Assembly (NCBI RefSeq): GCF_009757775.1 | Contig: NZ_RHLK01000011.1 | Location: 62,001 to 126,000, forward strand | From: Paenibacillus lutrae | GTDB taxonomy: Bacteria; Bacillota; Bacilli; Paenibacillales; NBRC-103111 | Direction: 5' to 3' | Length of the DNA stretch: 64,000 bases | Shown here: piece by piece, positions 51,291-62,032 of the stretch | Layout: each line of letters opens with the position of its first letter | Numbering within the stretch: position 1 is the first letter of the stretch | The notes under the pieces: model-generated | What the model was told of the DNA's origin: nothing | Database searches by the model: none | What the model saw: only the letters and a program-made list of their open reading frames with translations | Made by a program: the position numbers and the translations under genes

Positions 51291-54200
51291 CCAGTTCATC
51301 CGTGGTTTTACGATCTGGAACCTTGGACTTGCTCAGAACGACTGGCACTTTGACGGTTGTTTTAATTTCCGGATTTTTGACGGAAGAGATCGTGACAGTC
51401 AGTTCGACATTCACGATTCCTTTTGCCGGAACCAGTTTCAAGATGCCCTTGTTATCAATATAAGCTTTGTTGTTGCTGTTCGTCACTTTATAGAGAATGC
51501 CATCGGTTTTAGGAAGTTTGAGTACAGGCTGGTTGAGCTTCTTGGTGTTCACGATTTCCGTTTTGAACTTATCTTTGGCTTGCGCGACCTTGTCGCTTTC
51601 CAGATTGGCAATACGCAGCGAGGTATAGGCCGTGTATGCGATTTGTTCCGGGTTATTGCCGTACTTGTCGAGTTTTTCTGCAAGAACCGCCAATTTATAA
51701 GTGCCGGAACCGAGTGTTTTCACAATCAGTTCGCCATTCTCATCTGCTTCTCCGTCGACATAAGAACCGTCAATACCTTCAAAAGAGTACACGCCAGGTT
51801 CGATCGGCTTGTACTCGCCCGCGCTGTTGCGCTGCGCGATCTGATCGATGCGGCCGATGAGTTTGTCATCCAGTCCGAAGAGCCACAGTGATAGAGAATT
51901 GATGTTCTTGGCCGTCAGACGGAAGGAGAGGTCCGAAGTTGTCGGGCCGTCCTCGTCATTCTCCGGATAAATGACCGTTTCGGTCAGTTCCAGCTCTTGC
52001 AGTCCGAAGCCGTTCTCCGGCTTCTCTGCTCCGACGTGAACGGCGAATGGCAGATGCAGCGTAGGCTGACCGGTCTTCTCCAGTACGACTTCACCTTCGT
52101 ACACACCCTTCACGGCATTAGCTTTAGGCGTTACGGAGAGGAAGAATGATTTCTCCGCGCCTGCGGCTGCCGTAATTTTACCGCCGCTGCTCAGCCCGAG
52201 GAGCTCGGTAGTCAGATTGTTGACATCCGGTGTAGGCGTCGGTGCATTCGGATCGGAAGTCACGCTCGAATGAAGGACGACTTTAGCGGAATAGGTCTGG
52301 GATTGCTTGGATGTATTCTTGAACTGCAATTCTTTCTGGGCGTTGCTTCCCGGCGCTACGACACCAAAGGAGGCGGAGGAACCGTAGTTGGTTACCGGCT
52401 GCGGATTCCAGTATTTATCCAGGATGGTGATCGGCTCTACCGTTTCCAGAAGGGCAGTTGTCTGGATCGCGTTCGCCAGATTAGCGCGCCCTGCGCCCTG
52501 CGAGTACACATCGTACAGCGTTCCGTTCAGATCGCGGATCTTGTCGGATGTGTTGGCAAGTCCGGCGCGGATATCGGCAGGTGTCCAGGCCGGGTGCTGC
52601 TGCTTCAGCAGCAGGGCAAGTCCGGCCACATGAGGAGCCGCCATGCTGGTACCGCTGTTGCGGCTGTAGGCGCGGTCATAGGAAGCGCCCGGCTTGAACT
52701 TGCCGTAGGCCGGCCAGGTGGACAGCACGCTCACGCCCGGAGCGGTGATATCCGGCTTGATGCCCAGATCGGCATCCACGTTCGGTCCGCGGGAGCTGAA
52801 GGTGGCCATCGTGTCACCGGGAGTTTCCGTATACGGGTACTCCGGTCCGAAGGCAAGCTTCAGTGCACTGCCCGGAGCGGCGAGTGCCTTGCGTGCCAGT
52901 GCGCGCCCCTCGGTTCCTTTCATATCGAAGGTCGGGATATACTCGAACCCGTCACCGAGGAAGGCGGCGGACCCGATATGCCCGTCACGTCCGATTACGG
53001 AAGGGGACAGATCGGCAGCATTCGGGTTGCTGCGCTCCGTGTTGCCGTTGAAGATAATGGCGGCTTTGGCGCCTTTACTCTTCGCAGTGGTGATCTTATC
53101 GATGAAGGCAATGCCTCCGCGTGAGATCAGCACGACTTTTCCGGCGACATCCTTGCCGTCATAGTCTTCATTCTGTCCAAGATCCACGTAGACGACATCT
53201 TGGGCACCCGTGCCCAGCAGGGCAGCGAAGTTCTCCTTGCCGGTCTCCCAAGCCATTACGTTGAGATCGTAAGGCGCGTAAGCTGCTGCGGTAACGGTCG
53301 CCGCCTGATTCTGTGCAGCGGAGATGGAAGCCGATGCGGAGGCAGCTGCCGTGGCCGCGGCAGAGGCTGCTTCCGTTACGGTAGCCTTGTACTGGTTCGT
53401 CGTACTCGTCACGGCACCTACGGAAATGGCAAGCGGAGAGGTTGCCGGGGAACCGAGGGAGTAATAGTAAGGTCCCTTGTCCGCTGCGTTCCCGTTGGCG
53501 ATGACAGTGACAACCCCGCCGAGTACGGCGTTGTTAATCGCGACAACATCGGGGGAATTGGAATCTTTCTCGGAATCTGAGCCCAGGGACAGGTTGATGA
53601 CGTTCATGCCGTCTTTGACTGCCCGCTCGATCCCGTCAATAACCTGCGCCGATGATCCGGAGGCAGAACCGGTTTCGGTATTGCGGCCGAGTACTTTGTA
53701 CACATAGAGGTCGGCTTCATAAGCGACGCCCTTCTGCACGATGTCTGAAGTCTTATTAGCCGCCCGTCCGACAATTGTGCCGGACACGTGGGTTCCGTGA
53801 GAGGTGCCTTCGAACCCGGTCCGGTACGGATCTTCTTCCGGAGTGAGCGGAGGTTCCTCGTAAGGATCATTGTCCTTCTCAAAAGAATCATAGCCGCCCT
53901 TATAAGCGTCTTTGAGATCGGGATGCAGGTAATCCACGCCCGTATCGATTACGCCGACCTTGAGGCCTTTACCGGTCAGTCCTTTGGCCCAGGCGGCATC
54001 GGCGCCTATCTGCTTGAGCGGATTGCTGTCATAAGTGGGGCTATTGGCATCGAGACCTGCCGGTTTACCGACAGGAATCGGATAATAGTTAGCGCTGTGG
54101 TGGATAGATTTCACGCCCGGAAGCTTTGCGAGTTCGGGAATCTTGTTCGCCGGAACGGTTATTTCGAGACCATTCAGTACCGTGTTGTACTGATAGTTGA

Positions 54201-54573
54201 CGGTCATCGCGATTCCGCTGCTTCTGGCGCTGTTCAGTAAAGTGGTCTGCTCTTGATTAACGGAGGTTTCGTTAGCTTCTGCTGCAAGGGAGCTGTTGCC
54301 TGTTTTGGCGGCATATTTGCCGACTGCAGCCGGCTGGCCTTTCAATTGTACGATGACTCGTACCGATTCAGTAGAAGTGGTGTTGATCTTCGGTGAAATG
54401 TACCCTGCTGCTTGATCCGGCAGTGCCTTTGTGTCTGCGCCGGGAGTATTCAGTTTAAAGCCGTTGCTCTGGGCGGCTTGGGCCGTTTGAACCTGTGCGA
54501 GGCTCGTTCCCGCAATGAACGTAAAGGCGAGTGATACGACGGACAATTGTTTGATCAGGCGGTGATTGTTCAA
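51277..54573 (-). CDS. Vpr-like extracellular subtilisin-family serine protease
   Basis: The 1,098-residue secreted protease has a signal peptide (1-35), an I9-type propeptide (about 65-160) and an S8 catalytic domain with Asp210 (GVIDTG), His259 (GTSHGTH), oxyanion Asn360 and Ser643 (NSGTSMAAP), all present. A PA domain is inserted at about 425-560, preceded by an Ala/Ser-rich stretch (401-430), as in Vpr and lactocepins. C-terminal beta-domains (Fn3-like, about 750-1090) follow. B. subtilis Vpr is about 800 residues, so this one has extra C-terminal domains. The start is TTG at 54573 after AGAGGGAA. It is a single gene, convergent to yhgE. Confidence 0.92.
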   Translation of the reverse strand: MNNHRLIKQLSVVSLAFTFIAGTSLAQVQTAQAAQSNGFKLNTPGADTKALPDQAAGYISPKINTTSTESVRVIVQLKGQPAAVGKYAAKTGNSSLAAEANETSVNQEQTTLLNSARSSGIAMTVNYQYNTVLNGLEITVPANKIPELAKLPGVKSIHHSANYYPIPVGKPAGLDANSPTYDSNPLKQIGADAAWAKGLTGKGLKVGVIDTGVDYLHPDLKDAYKGGYDSFEKDNDPYEEPPLTPEEDPYRTGFEGTSHGTHVSGTIVGRAANKTSDIVQKGVAYEADLYVYKVLGRNTETGSASGSSAQVIDGIERAVKDGMNVINLSLGSDSEKDSNSPDVVAINNAVLGGVVTVIANGNAADKGPYYYSLGSPATSPLAISVGAVTSTTNQYKATVTEAASAAATAAASASASISAAQNQAATVTAAAYAPYDLNVMAWETGKENFAALLGTGAQDVVYVDLGQNEDYDGKDVAGKVVLISRGGIAFIDKITTAKSKGAKAAIIFNGNTERSNPNAADLSPSVIGRDGHIGSAAFLGDGFEYIPTFDMKGTEGRALARKALAAPGSALKLAFGPEYPYTETPGDTMATFSSRGPNVDADLGIKPDITAPGVSVLSTWPAYGKFKPGASYDRAYSRNSGTSMAAPHVAGLALLLKQQHPAWTPADIRAGLANTSDKIRDLNGTLYDVYSQGAGRANLANAIQTTALLETVEPITILDKYWNPQPVTNYGSSASFGVVAPGSNAQKELQFKNTSKQSQTYSAKVVLHSSVTSDPNAPTPTPDVNNLTTELLGLSSGGKITAAAGAEKSFFLSVTPKANAVKGVYEGEVVLEKTGQPTLHLPFAVHVGAEKPENGFGLQELELTETVIYPENDEDGPTTSDLSFRLTAKNINSLSLWLFGLDDKLIGRIDQIAQRNSAGEYKPIEPGVYSFEGIDGSYVDGEADENGELIVKTLGSGTYKLAVLAEKLDKYGNNPEQIAYTAYTSLRIANLESDKVAQAKDKFKTEIVNTKKLNQPVLKLPKTDGILYKVTNSNNKAYIDNKGILKLVPAKGIVNVELTVTISSVKNPEIKTTVKVPVVLSKSKVPDRKTTDELVPVE

Positions 54574-54947
54574 CTAGTTCCCTCTTTTCATCCGGAAATT
54601 TGACTTGCATCAAGCTAGATGAATTGAACTGCAAGCTCCCTCCTCTTTCTACTAGAAATAGGTGACTATTAAATAAGACAGTTTGACCAACTGGTTAATT
54701 ACACGAAAATGAATAATTTTTGGTAAAAATTTCTTGGAAGCTATATAAAAGTCATAAAACGAAGGCGTAGGGTTTCCATTGTTAAAAGAAGAGGAACAGA
54801 CAAGCCGGCGGCATAGTTGCCTTAATAGATTTATAGAGGTATAGTGATCTCAAATAATGGAAACGGACGCCGGCGGAAGGATAGTTCAGCGACAGCTCTC
54901 TTCTTCCAGATAGCTTCCAGTCAGAATGGCAGAAAAGGAGGAGTGCG
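54574..54947. other. Divergent intergenic region, subtilase and AraC genes
   Basis: It holds the upstream regions of the subtilase (minus) and AraC (plus) genes. An AT-rich part with a CTTGCA/TGCAAG inverted repeat (54604-54635) lies near the subtilase start. I could not assign a clear promoter on either strand. Confidence 0.5.
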
Positions 54948-55823
54948 ATGGATGCCCGGTTGCATCCTCTGTTTTGCCCGGTTCAGGGCAATGGCAGAGC
55001 CTCTGCTTATGTGTACCGCGAAATGACCCCCTCGCCTGCACTCAGGCCCTATGTGGCTTGTTACTGGATATCCGAACCGGCTCCGCCGGTACATGGACGG
55101 CCGCTTGATACTTCATCCGGTACAAGTGTTGACCGTGTACTGCCGGACGGGTGTACGGATATTATCGTGAAGCAGGACCTGTACAGGGATCGCTGCGCTG
55201 CTATCTACTGCGGCATTTTTGATCATGCTTTTACGATTAAATATAGCGAGCAGCAGCCTGTGCGAAGCTTTGGTGTCCGCTTTTTCCCCGGAGGGGCCTG
55301 CCGGTTTATGGGAATTCCGCTGGACGGGTTAGCCAATCAGGCTTTACCGCTGGAAGTGCTTTTACCGGATTTGGGGAGCGGTGTACGGGAACGGATTATG
55401 CGGGCCGCCTCCTTCACGGAACAAGTCCGGGAGATGGAGAGCTATCTGCTTGCCCGTTTGCGTAAGCAAGAAAGAGACGGTGACATACTGATACAAAATC
55501 TTCTCCACCGCATCTTTATTTCGGGCGGCCAAGAGAATGTACAGAGTATGGCGGCATCGGAGGCAGTCAGTACACGCCAGATGAACCGGAAATTCGGCCA
55601 GTGGATAGGGACGAGCCCCAAGAAATTCATGGAGATTGTGCGGTTTCAGTCCGTGCTGCGGGAGATAAAGGCAGGCCGCATTACCGATTGGCGGACGGCT
55701 GCGCTGGAGAGGGGATTCTATGATCAGGCTCACCTGATCCGGGAATTCAAGCGTTTCTACGGGGATACGCCGGTCATAGCTGCGCAAGAGTACCGGGGCA
55801 TGTCCGATTTGTCCAATTCTTGA
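54948..55823 (+). CDS. AraC-family regulator with DUF6597-like N-terminus
   Basis: The 291-residue protein has a sensory N-terminal domain (about 20-165; PYVACYWISEP, LPDGCTDIIVKQD, FGVRFFPGGACRFMG) of the DUF6597 type and a C-terminal AraC DNA-binding domain (about 190-285; VSTRQMNRKFGQWIGTSPKKFMEIVRF, YDQAHLIREFKRFYGDTP). ATG 54948 follows AAAAGGAGGAG. It may regulate the downstream DinB gene, from which it is separated by tandem repeats and a hairpin. Ligand unknown. Confidence 0.88.
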   Translation: MDARLHPLFCPVQGNGRASAYVYREMTPSPALRPYVACYWISEPAPPVHGRPLDTSSGTSVDRVLPDGCTDIIVKQDLYRDRCAAIYCGIFDHAFTIKYSEQQPVRSFGVRFFPGGACRFMGIPLDGLANQALPLEVLLPDLGSGVRERIMRAASFTEQVREMESYLLARLRKQERDGDILIQNLLHRIFISGGQENVQSMAASEAVSTRQMNRKFGQWIGTSPKKFMEIVRFQSVLREIKAGRITDWRTAALERGFYDQAHLIREFKRFYGDTPVIAAQEYRGMSDLSNS

Positions 55824-55891
55824 CCCGAATTTAGGGTTATACTGGAATTACATGCAGCCTTGCATGCAAGTTCTGCAGACAGGGAGCACGG

Positions 55892-55952
55892 GTTGTCGAA
55901 TGGATGTTGTCGAACGGACCGCCTGCGTCTCGGACTGCCGGAACGCAGGCGG
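55892..55952 (+). repeat. 14-bp tandem direct repeat and 10-bp stem hairpin
   Basis: GTTGTCGAATGGAT (55892-55905) and GTTGTCGAACGGAC (55906-55919) are adjacent near-identical units. CCGCCTGCGT (55919-55928) pairs perfectly with ACGCAGGCGG (55943-55952). They lie between the AraC and DinB genes, 50-110 nt before the DinB start; no T-run follows. Direct repeats may be regulator sites. Confidence 0.65.
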
Positions 55953-56003
55953 CCGCTGCGGACAGGAATTTTATATCACGGATGGAAGAAAGGGCGGAAT
56001 CAC

Positions 56004-56495
56004 ATGAGCGGAGTATTGGAAATCCGGGATCATCTCCTGGGTGAATTGGAACTCGCGGTTCGTACAAGTGAATCACTGATCAACAGAATTAAACCGGAGG
56101 AATGGACGTACACGCCGCAGGAAAACATGCGTACGCTGCAGCAGCTGGTCCATCATCTTGTCTCGATTCCGGCTTCGGATCTTGCGATTCTTCAGGAAAA
56201 AGAGCAGCCAGAGGTGGAAGCTGTCGAGAATCGTGTGCAGGGAATATCTGAACCGGAGCAGTTGTCCAGGCAACTGCGGGAGAATTTCGATAGCTTCAAG
56301 GTATATATCACCGGGCTAACGGAGGAAGAACTGCTGCGCAAGTCGACGAAGGCCTTCTATCTGGATCATGGAATGGTTCAGAGCAAGTGGCTGATTGAGG
56401 TCGTCACTCATATGTTTCACCACCGCTCCCAACTGTTCAACTATCTGAAACAGCTGGGGCATGACATCAATTTCTTCCTGCTGTACGGAGCTTAA
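56004..56495 (+). CDS. DinB-family protein
   Basis: The 163-residue protein has the DinB/YfiT four-helix-bundle pattern. Metal-ligand His residues are visible in QQLVHHLVSIP (about 46-56) and in VVTHMFHHRSQLFNYLKQLG (about 133-152). Members are metal-dependent transferases such as bacillithiol S-transferases or of unknown function. I chose ATG 56004 (AAAGGGCGG upstream); the frame before it is of unlike composition. Downstream of the AraC gene and perhaps controlled by it. Confidence 0.85.
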   Translation: MSGVLEIRDHLLGELELAVRTSESLINRIKPEEWTYTPQENMRTLQQLVHHLVSIPASDLAILQEKEQPEVEAVENRVQGISEPEQLSRQLRENFDSFKVYITGLTEEELLRKSTKAFYLDHGMVQSKWLIEVVTHMFHHRSQLFNYLKQLGHDINFFLLYGA

Positions 56496-56530
56496 CTTCT
56501 CATACACTAGTGTCAGGCAGCGCCTGACAG

Positions 56531-56574
56531 AACAAAGCAGCCCGCCCGGTAAGGGGAGCTGCTTTGTTTTTTTT
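56531..56574. terminator. Bidirectional terminator
   Basis: ACAAAGCAGC pairs with GCTGCTTTGT followed by TTTTTTT. A second hairpin TGTCAGGC/GCCTGACA lies at about 56508-56528. Between the DinB gene and the convergent M4 protease gene. Confidence 0.9.
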
Positions 56575-56598
56575 GGCACAAATGAGACAGAGGTCTGA

Positions 56599-58203
<1,605 letters not shown>

Positions 58204-58204
58204 T

Positions 58205-58249
58205 TACCGCTTTGCGGTATGTGGACCGATGTACTCAGATTGATCTGAG
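58205..58249 (-). promoter_or_regulatory. Two leader hairpins near the M4 protease start
   Basis: TACCGC-TTT-GCGGTA (58205-58219) and CTCAGAT-TG-ATCTGAG (58234-58249) are perfect hairpins in the 5' leader, 26 and 55 nt upstream of the start codon. They may protect the mRNA or control access to the ribosome binding site. Confidence 0.6.
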
Positions 58250-58289
58250 CCGCGAATAGGGCCGCACAATCCGTTAGACATTCCCCCTT

Positions 58290-58329
58290 TCAAAAAACAG
58301 CAAAAGGCTGCCGTTTATAACGACAGCCT
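58290..58329 (-). terminator. Leader terminator of the M4 protease gene
   Basis: On the minus strand AGGCTGTCGTT pairs with AACGGCAGCCT (one mismatch), followed by TTTTGCTGTTTTTT. It lies 110 nt upstream of the M4 start codon and downstream of the promoter at 58386, with no other minus-strand gene to serve. Confidence 0.75.
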
Positions 58330-58336
58330 CCGAAGG

Positions 58337-58351
58337 ATCGGTGGGTCCGAT
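58337..58351 (-). promoter_or_regulatory. Small hairpin before the leader terminator
   Basis: ATCGG-TGGGT-CCGAT (or its complement) lies between promoter and terminator. On the minus strand its right arm can instead pair with the following TCGG (CCGATCCTTCGG), giving two exclusive folds. Confidence 0.45.
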
Positions 58352-58385
58352 GTTTATCCTACTATTCTCATGGGTTTATATGGAT

Positions 58386-58414
58386 ATTATAAAAAGGCGA
58401 AATAGATTTGTCAA
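58386..58414 (-). promoter_or_regulatory. Consensus sigma-A promoter of the M4 protease leader
   Basis: On the minus strand TTGACA, exactly 17 bp, TATAAT. Transcription would begin near 58379, about 50 nt before the terminator stem. Confidence 0.85.
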
Positions 58415-58539
58415 ACAATTTTTGGTAAATTGCCTGTTATTAGCAATTCCGATATGTTCCATATTCAGATATTGATTCAGTCTCAACGTATTCGGGAAAA
58501 ATAATAGACAGCGGAATACAACGAAAATGAGGTGGGGCA

Positions 58540-59439
58540 ATGACTGTTTTTAAAAAAACTGCAATAGAACCTATTCAGCAGGCTATGAACACGAATCCGA
58601 TCAGACTGGCGGATGGCACCCTGCTGCCCAGGCTGGGACAGGGAACCTGGCAGATCGGAGAGGATCCCTCTAAGCGGCAGGATGAAATTGCAGCACTCAG
58701 ACTTGGCGTAGAGCTGGGCATGAAAGTCATTGATACGGCGGAAATGTATGGGGACGGCAGATCGGAGGCGCTTGTCGGAGAGGCGATTCAGGGAATCAGG
58801 GAGGATATTTTCCTTGTATCCAAGGTTTATCCTCACCATGCCGGACTGGATCAGCTGGAGAAGAGTTGTGATGCAAGCTTGAAGCGGCTGAAAACCGATC
58901 ATCTTGACCTTTACCTGCTTCACTGGCGGGGCAATGTCCCGTTGAGTGAGACGATAGAAGGAATGCAGCGGCTGGTTGAAGCGGGGAAAATAAGCAGATG
59001 GGGCGTCTCCAACTTCGATGCAGCGGACATGCTGGAGTTGTCCGGTCTGCAGGGCGGAGTAAACTGCGCCACGAATGAGGTCCTCTATCATCTGGGCTCC
59101 CGTGGGATTGAATACGATTTGCTGCCTTTGCAGCGTGATTATCGTATGCCGGTCCTGGCATACAGTCCGCTTGCACAGGCAGGTTCGTTAAGAAGTGAGC
59201 TCCTTCAGAGCCGGGCGGTGAAGGATATCGCGGAGCGTCATGAGATTACGCCAATGCAGCTTCTGCTGGCCTGGTGTATCCGAGGAGGAGATGTGCTGGC
59301 CATCCCCAAAGCATCGACGGAAGAACATGTGCTGCAGAATGCCGGCGCTGCGCTTATTCAGCTTTCGGAGGATGACTTGGTAAGACTCGATGAAGAATTT
59401 CCGGCTCCTGTGAGTAAGATACCGCTGGATATCATTTAA
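58540..59439 (+). CDS. Aldo/keto reductase
   Basis: The 299-residue NADPH-dependent reductase has the (beta/alpha)8 AKR motifs and catalytic tetrad: Asp and Tyr in VIDTAEMYGDG (near 65-75), Lys in LVSKVYPHH (near 92) and His in LLHWRGN (near 127). The cofactor-binding end AIPKASTEEHVLQN (about 255-268) is present. It reduces aldehydes or ketones; the substrate is unknown. Divergent from the M4 protease gene. ATG 58540 follows GAGGTGGGG. Terminator at 59445. Confidence 0.93.
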   Translation: MTVFKKTAIEPIQQAMNTNPIRLADGTLLPRLGQGTWQIGEDPSKRQDEIAALRLGVELGMKVIDTAEMYGDGRSEALVGEAIQGIREDIFLVSKVYPHHAGLDQLEKSCDASLKRLKTDHLDLYLLHWRGNVPLSETIEGMQRLVEAGKISRWGVSNFDAADMLELSGLQGGVNCATNEVLYHLGSRGIEYDLLPLQRDYRMPVLAYSPLAQAGSLRSELLQSRAVKDIAERHEITPMQLLLAWCIRGGDVLAIPKASTEEHVLQNAGAALIQLSEDDLVRLDEEFPAPVSKIPLDII

Positions 59440-59444
59440 GACCG

Positions 59445-59479
59445 AAAGGCCGCCCGTATATATAGCGGGTGGCCTTTTT
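59445..59479. terminator. Terminator of the aldo/keto reductase gene
   Basis: AAAGGCCGCCCG pairs with CGGGTGGCCTTTTT. Confidence 0.9.
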
Positions 59480-59530
59480 GGCATTTCAAAACGGACATGC
59501 GGCAGATTCCGGACGTGCAGGGTCTCTCTT

Positions 59531-59935
59531 CTACTGTCCCCATTTTAAAGCCATCGTTAAATTGCAGCAGGGCGTGCCTTCGATATCGGGATCTATTTCC
59601 AGGATAATGGAACTGGGTGTGTACCGGGTAGTAATGATCGAGCTGACCCCGATCGACTTCATCAGGCGGTCTACTTCCAGCTTATTGCCAGCCTGAGCGG
59701 CGGACATGACCTGATGAGCGAAGCTTTTATCCGCCAGTCTGGCCAGCACTTGGCTTCCGTCCGCCATTAACTTGCGAAAGGCCAGGATAGACTGGCTGAG
59801 CGTGCTCGTATTGACGGTCGGATATTTGCGTTCCGGGACCGGATTGCCGTACCCGTAGGCGGGATAGCCGGCGGCATAGGGCCAAGGCGGATAGTCAGCC
59901 TGCCTTGGCCATATATAATAAGAATGGGGAAGCAT
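59531..59935 (-). CDS. Conserved Bacilli protein, possibly spore-associated
   Basis: The 134-residue protein has a Tyr/Pro-rich N-terminus (about 5-38; HSYYIWP, PPWPYAAGYPAYGYGNP) and a conserved helical/beta part (about 40-134): ILAFRKLMADGSQVLARLADK, AAQAGNKLEVDRLMKSIGV and a Cys-Cys pair in GTPCCNLTMALKWG. Similar small proteins of spore-forming Bacilli are known to me as uncharacterised, with a spore link suspected. Translation start 59935 follows AAAGGAGGGA. Convergent with the aldo/keto reductase and divergent from the DUF4097 gene. Confidence 0.65.
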   Translation of the reverse strand: MLPHSYYIWPRQADYPPWPYAAGYPAYGYGNPVPERKYPTVNTSTLSQSILAFRKLMADGSQVLARLADKSFAHQVMSAAQAGNKLEVDRLMKSIGVSSIITTRYTPSSIILEIDPDIEGTPCCNLTMALKWGQ

Positions 59936-60178
59936 GCAGTCCCTCCTTTCTTGATGAACAGATGCAATTATTTCAGTATATGAATCCGATGGGCGCTTGT
60001 GCAGCCGTCTCCTCTACAAAGAACCGGGAATCCCTCTGGAGGCGGAATAGACCTGGACTTAGGACGGGGAAAAATTACGTTCGGAAGTCTAATGTATAAG
60101 GAAAAATATGGTGGTATACTGATGGAGCCAAGTAAGTTTCGGCCGTATTTATCGATACAGGAATGGAGAGAGATAACT

Positions 60179-61141
60179 TTGAAAAGAAATGTAGGATTCC
60201 TCTTGATAGGAGCGGGGCTGCTGTCCTTGCTGTATTTTCTGAATCCGATTGGAGTGTTTACCTGGACCGGATTTTCTTTCGGAACTGAAGAAATTTATTT
60301 AGAGAAATCCGTGGATTCAAGCTCGCTGAATAAACTGGAACTGGACGTTGGCAGCGCGGATGTGAAAGTGACGCGTGGAAGCGGCGATCAAGCCAGGGTC
60401 ACTCTGAGTGGGAGAGCAAGTTCGAATTATGCCGACAAACTGGATTTGAAAGTGGAAACCAGAGGAGACACACTCGTACTGGGACTGAATCAGGATGTCG
60501 TCAGCATCGGATTTAAAGTGCTGGACATCGAAATGAACGTGGAACTGCCCGAGAAGCAGTGGAAATCAGCCAAGCTGGAGACCGGAAGCGGGAATATAGA
60601 TTTGGCTGAGCTAAAGGGCGATTCCATCGGGATCAAAGTGGGGAGCGGCAATATCAGCGCGCAGGAAATAGCCTTCCAAAAGATCGAATTAAACGGCGGA
60701 AGCGGGAATGCGACGTTATCTCAAATCGAGACGGATCAGATGGATCTGCAGCTTGCCTCCGGTAATTTGAATGTGACGAAGTATACAGCGGATCTATTAA
60801 AATTCGATCTGGGCAGCGGCAACGTTGAGTTATTCGACGGTCAATCCGCTGTGGAGGGGCATGTCAGCTCCGGCAATGTCCGCATAGAGGCGGAAGAGCT
60901 GCTTCATAATACCGATTTGAAGCTGGGCAGCGGGAATGCGACCGTTGAACTGGCCCGGCAGCCTAAATCACTCGAAGTTGACTTCCGGGGCGGCTCCGGC
61001 AACGGTCAAATAGGCTTTACAGGCATTGAGTACCAGGAGAAGAGTGAAGAGGGCGACGTTCTGAGAGGAACGTTCGGCAGCGGCGATGTTAAGCTGAATG
61101 TCCAAACAAGCTCGGGAGATTTCAAGCTCGAAGAAGGCTAG
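60179..61141 (+). CDS. DUF4097 beta-strand repeat protein with membrane anchor
   Basis: The 320-residue protein starts with a membrane segment (about 4-26; KRNVGFLLIGAGLLSLLYFLNP) and continues as an extracellular or cell-surface DUF4097 domain made of short repeated strands with (G)SGN motifs (GSGNIDL, GSGNISA, GSGNATL, GSGNVEL, SSGNVRI, GSGNATV, GSGNGQI). Such adhesin-like beta-helical folds occur in LiaG/YvlB-type envelope-stress operons. I chose TTG 60179, with GGAGAG 8 nt upstream, which gives the usual short cytoplasmic N-terminus; ATG starts at 60091 and 60122 are possible. It has no operon partner here. Confidence 0.78.
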   Translation: MKRNVGFLLIGAGLLSLLYFLNPIGVFTWTGFSFGTEEIYLEKSVDSSSLNKLELDVGSADVKVTRGSGDQARVTLSGRASSNYADKLDLKVETRGDTLVLGLNQDVVSIGFKVLDIEMNVELPEKQWKSAKLETGSGNIDLAELKGDSIGIKVGSGNISAQEIAFQKIELNGGSGNATLSQIETDQMDLQLASGNLNVTKYTADLLKFDLGSGNVELFDGQSAVEGHVSSGNVRIEAEELLHNTDLKLGSGNATVELARQPKSLEVDFRGGSGNGQIGFTGIEYQEKSEEGDVLRGTFGSGDVKLNVQTSSGDFKLEEG

Positions 61142-61353
61142 AATACTTATCTTCTATCGGGGCATCGATTCTATCAGAATCGGTGCTCTCTTTGACTGTT
61201 GTCGGCGTTCGGGCAATTTCTGTCGGATTAGTGCGCTCTCATGACGGTTAAGGGTAAAAGAAGCGGTTAGACTAAAAAGGCTGACGTTAATAAAACCAGG
61301 GAATTATAGGTAGGCCGTTCGTACGCCATACATACTTGATAGGAGTGAGAAAA

Positions 61354-61635
61354 ATGAAGGAAATGGTACAGGAAGGCAATGGATTCGCTATGAAAATAGA
61401 CGGGCATGTTGTCGCAGAAATTACTTTCGTGCCCCAGGGGGAAGCTCTGGTTATTACTCACACGTTCGTATCTGAAGTTCTGCGGGGAAGGAAGATCGGA
61501 GAAGAGCTGGTAAGCCGAGTCGTTTCGCATGCGCGCGAAAATAACAAGAAAATAGTACCCGCGTGCTCATTTGCCCATGCGCTTTTTAGAAGAAAGAAAG
61601 AATATCAGGATTTATGGGTGCGTGAGGAAGAGTAG
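61354..61635 (+). CDS. YjdJ-type GNAT N-acetyltransferase (second copy)
   Basis: The 93-residue protein is the compact GNAT_CG fold: strands FAMKIDGHVVAEITFVPQG, then HTFVSEVLRGRKIGEELVSRVV with the CoA loop RGRKIG, and a NNKKIVPACSFAHALF strand with the conserved Cys. It lacks the N-terminal extension of the paralogue at 20268 but keeps the same core pattern (LRG-R and IVPACSFA against YRGHNLA and IIPSCSFA). ATG 61354 follows AGGAGTGAG. Acceptor unknown. Confidence 0.83.
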   Translation: MKEMVQEGNGFAMKIDGHVVAEITFVPQGEALVITHTFVSEVLRGRKIGEELVSRVVSHARENNKKIVPACSFAHALFRRKKEYQDLWVREEE

Positions 61636-62032
61636 ATCCGTCTAAGCGATAAAATTTTGGAAGAATGAGGATTACTTTTCCAATTTAATAAACGGTTTTT
61701 CCAGTTGGGCGGGTAGTGAGGTATTTGCGGAAATGACTACAGGCAGGCATCTGCCTGTGTGAATAAGAACTGAAGTCCGGCGGCAGGACGAGCCGGGCTT
61801 TTGTGGCGTATAACGAAATCTTCTCCCTGTATTCAAGCAATTTACCCCTACAGCTGGAAAACGCTGCATGGTTTAATGGAAATAGGGCCGGATTTATCGG
61901 GCCCGGAGTTCCATACTTTTCCTTTTGATTGGAAATGGAGGTGCGGATGCTAAAGTTGACTGAGGGATGCCATGTGAATGGAACCAAAGCGGGGCATTTA
62001 TTGTACAACCCAATTCTAGGAGGGATAAATTA
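61636..62032. other. Noncoding region before the chitinase gene
   Basis: No gene seen. A CCGGC/GCCGG hairpin with a short T-run (about 61776-61803) may be a terminator, and CAGGCA/TGCCTG hairpin (about 61742-61757) lies before it. The TAGGAGGGAT ribosome binding site of the chitinase is at 62019. Confidence 0.55.
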
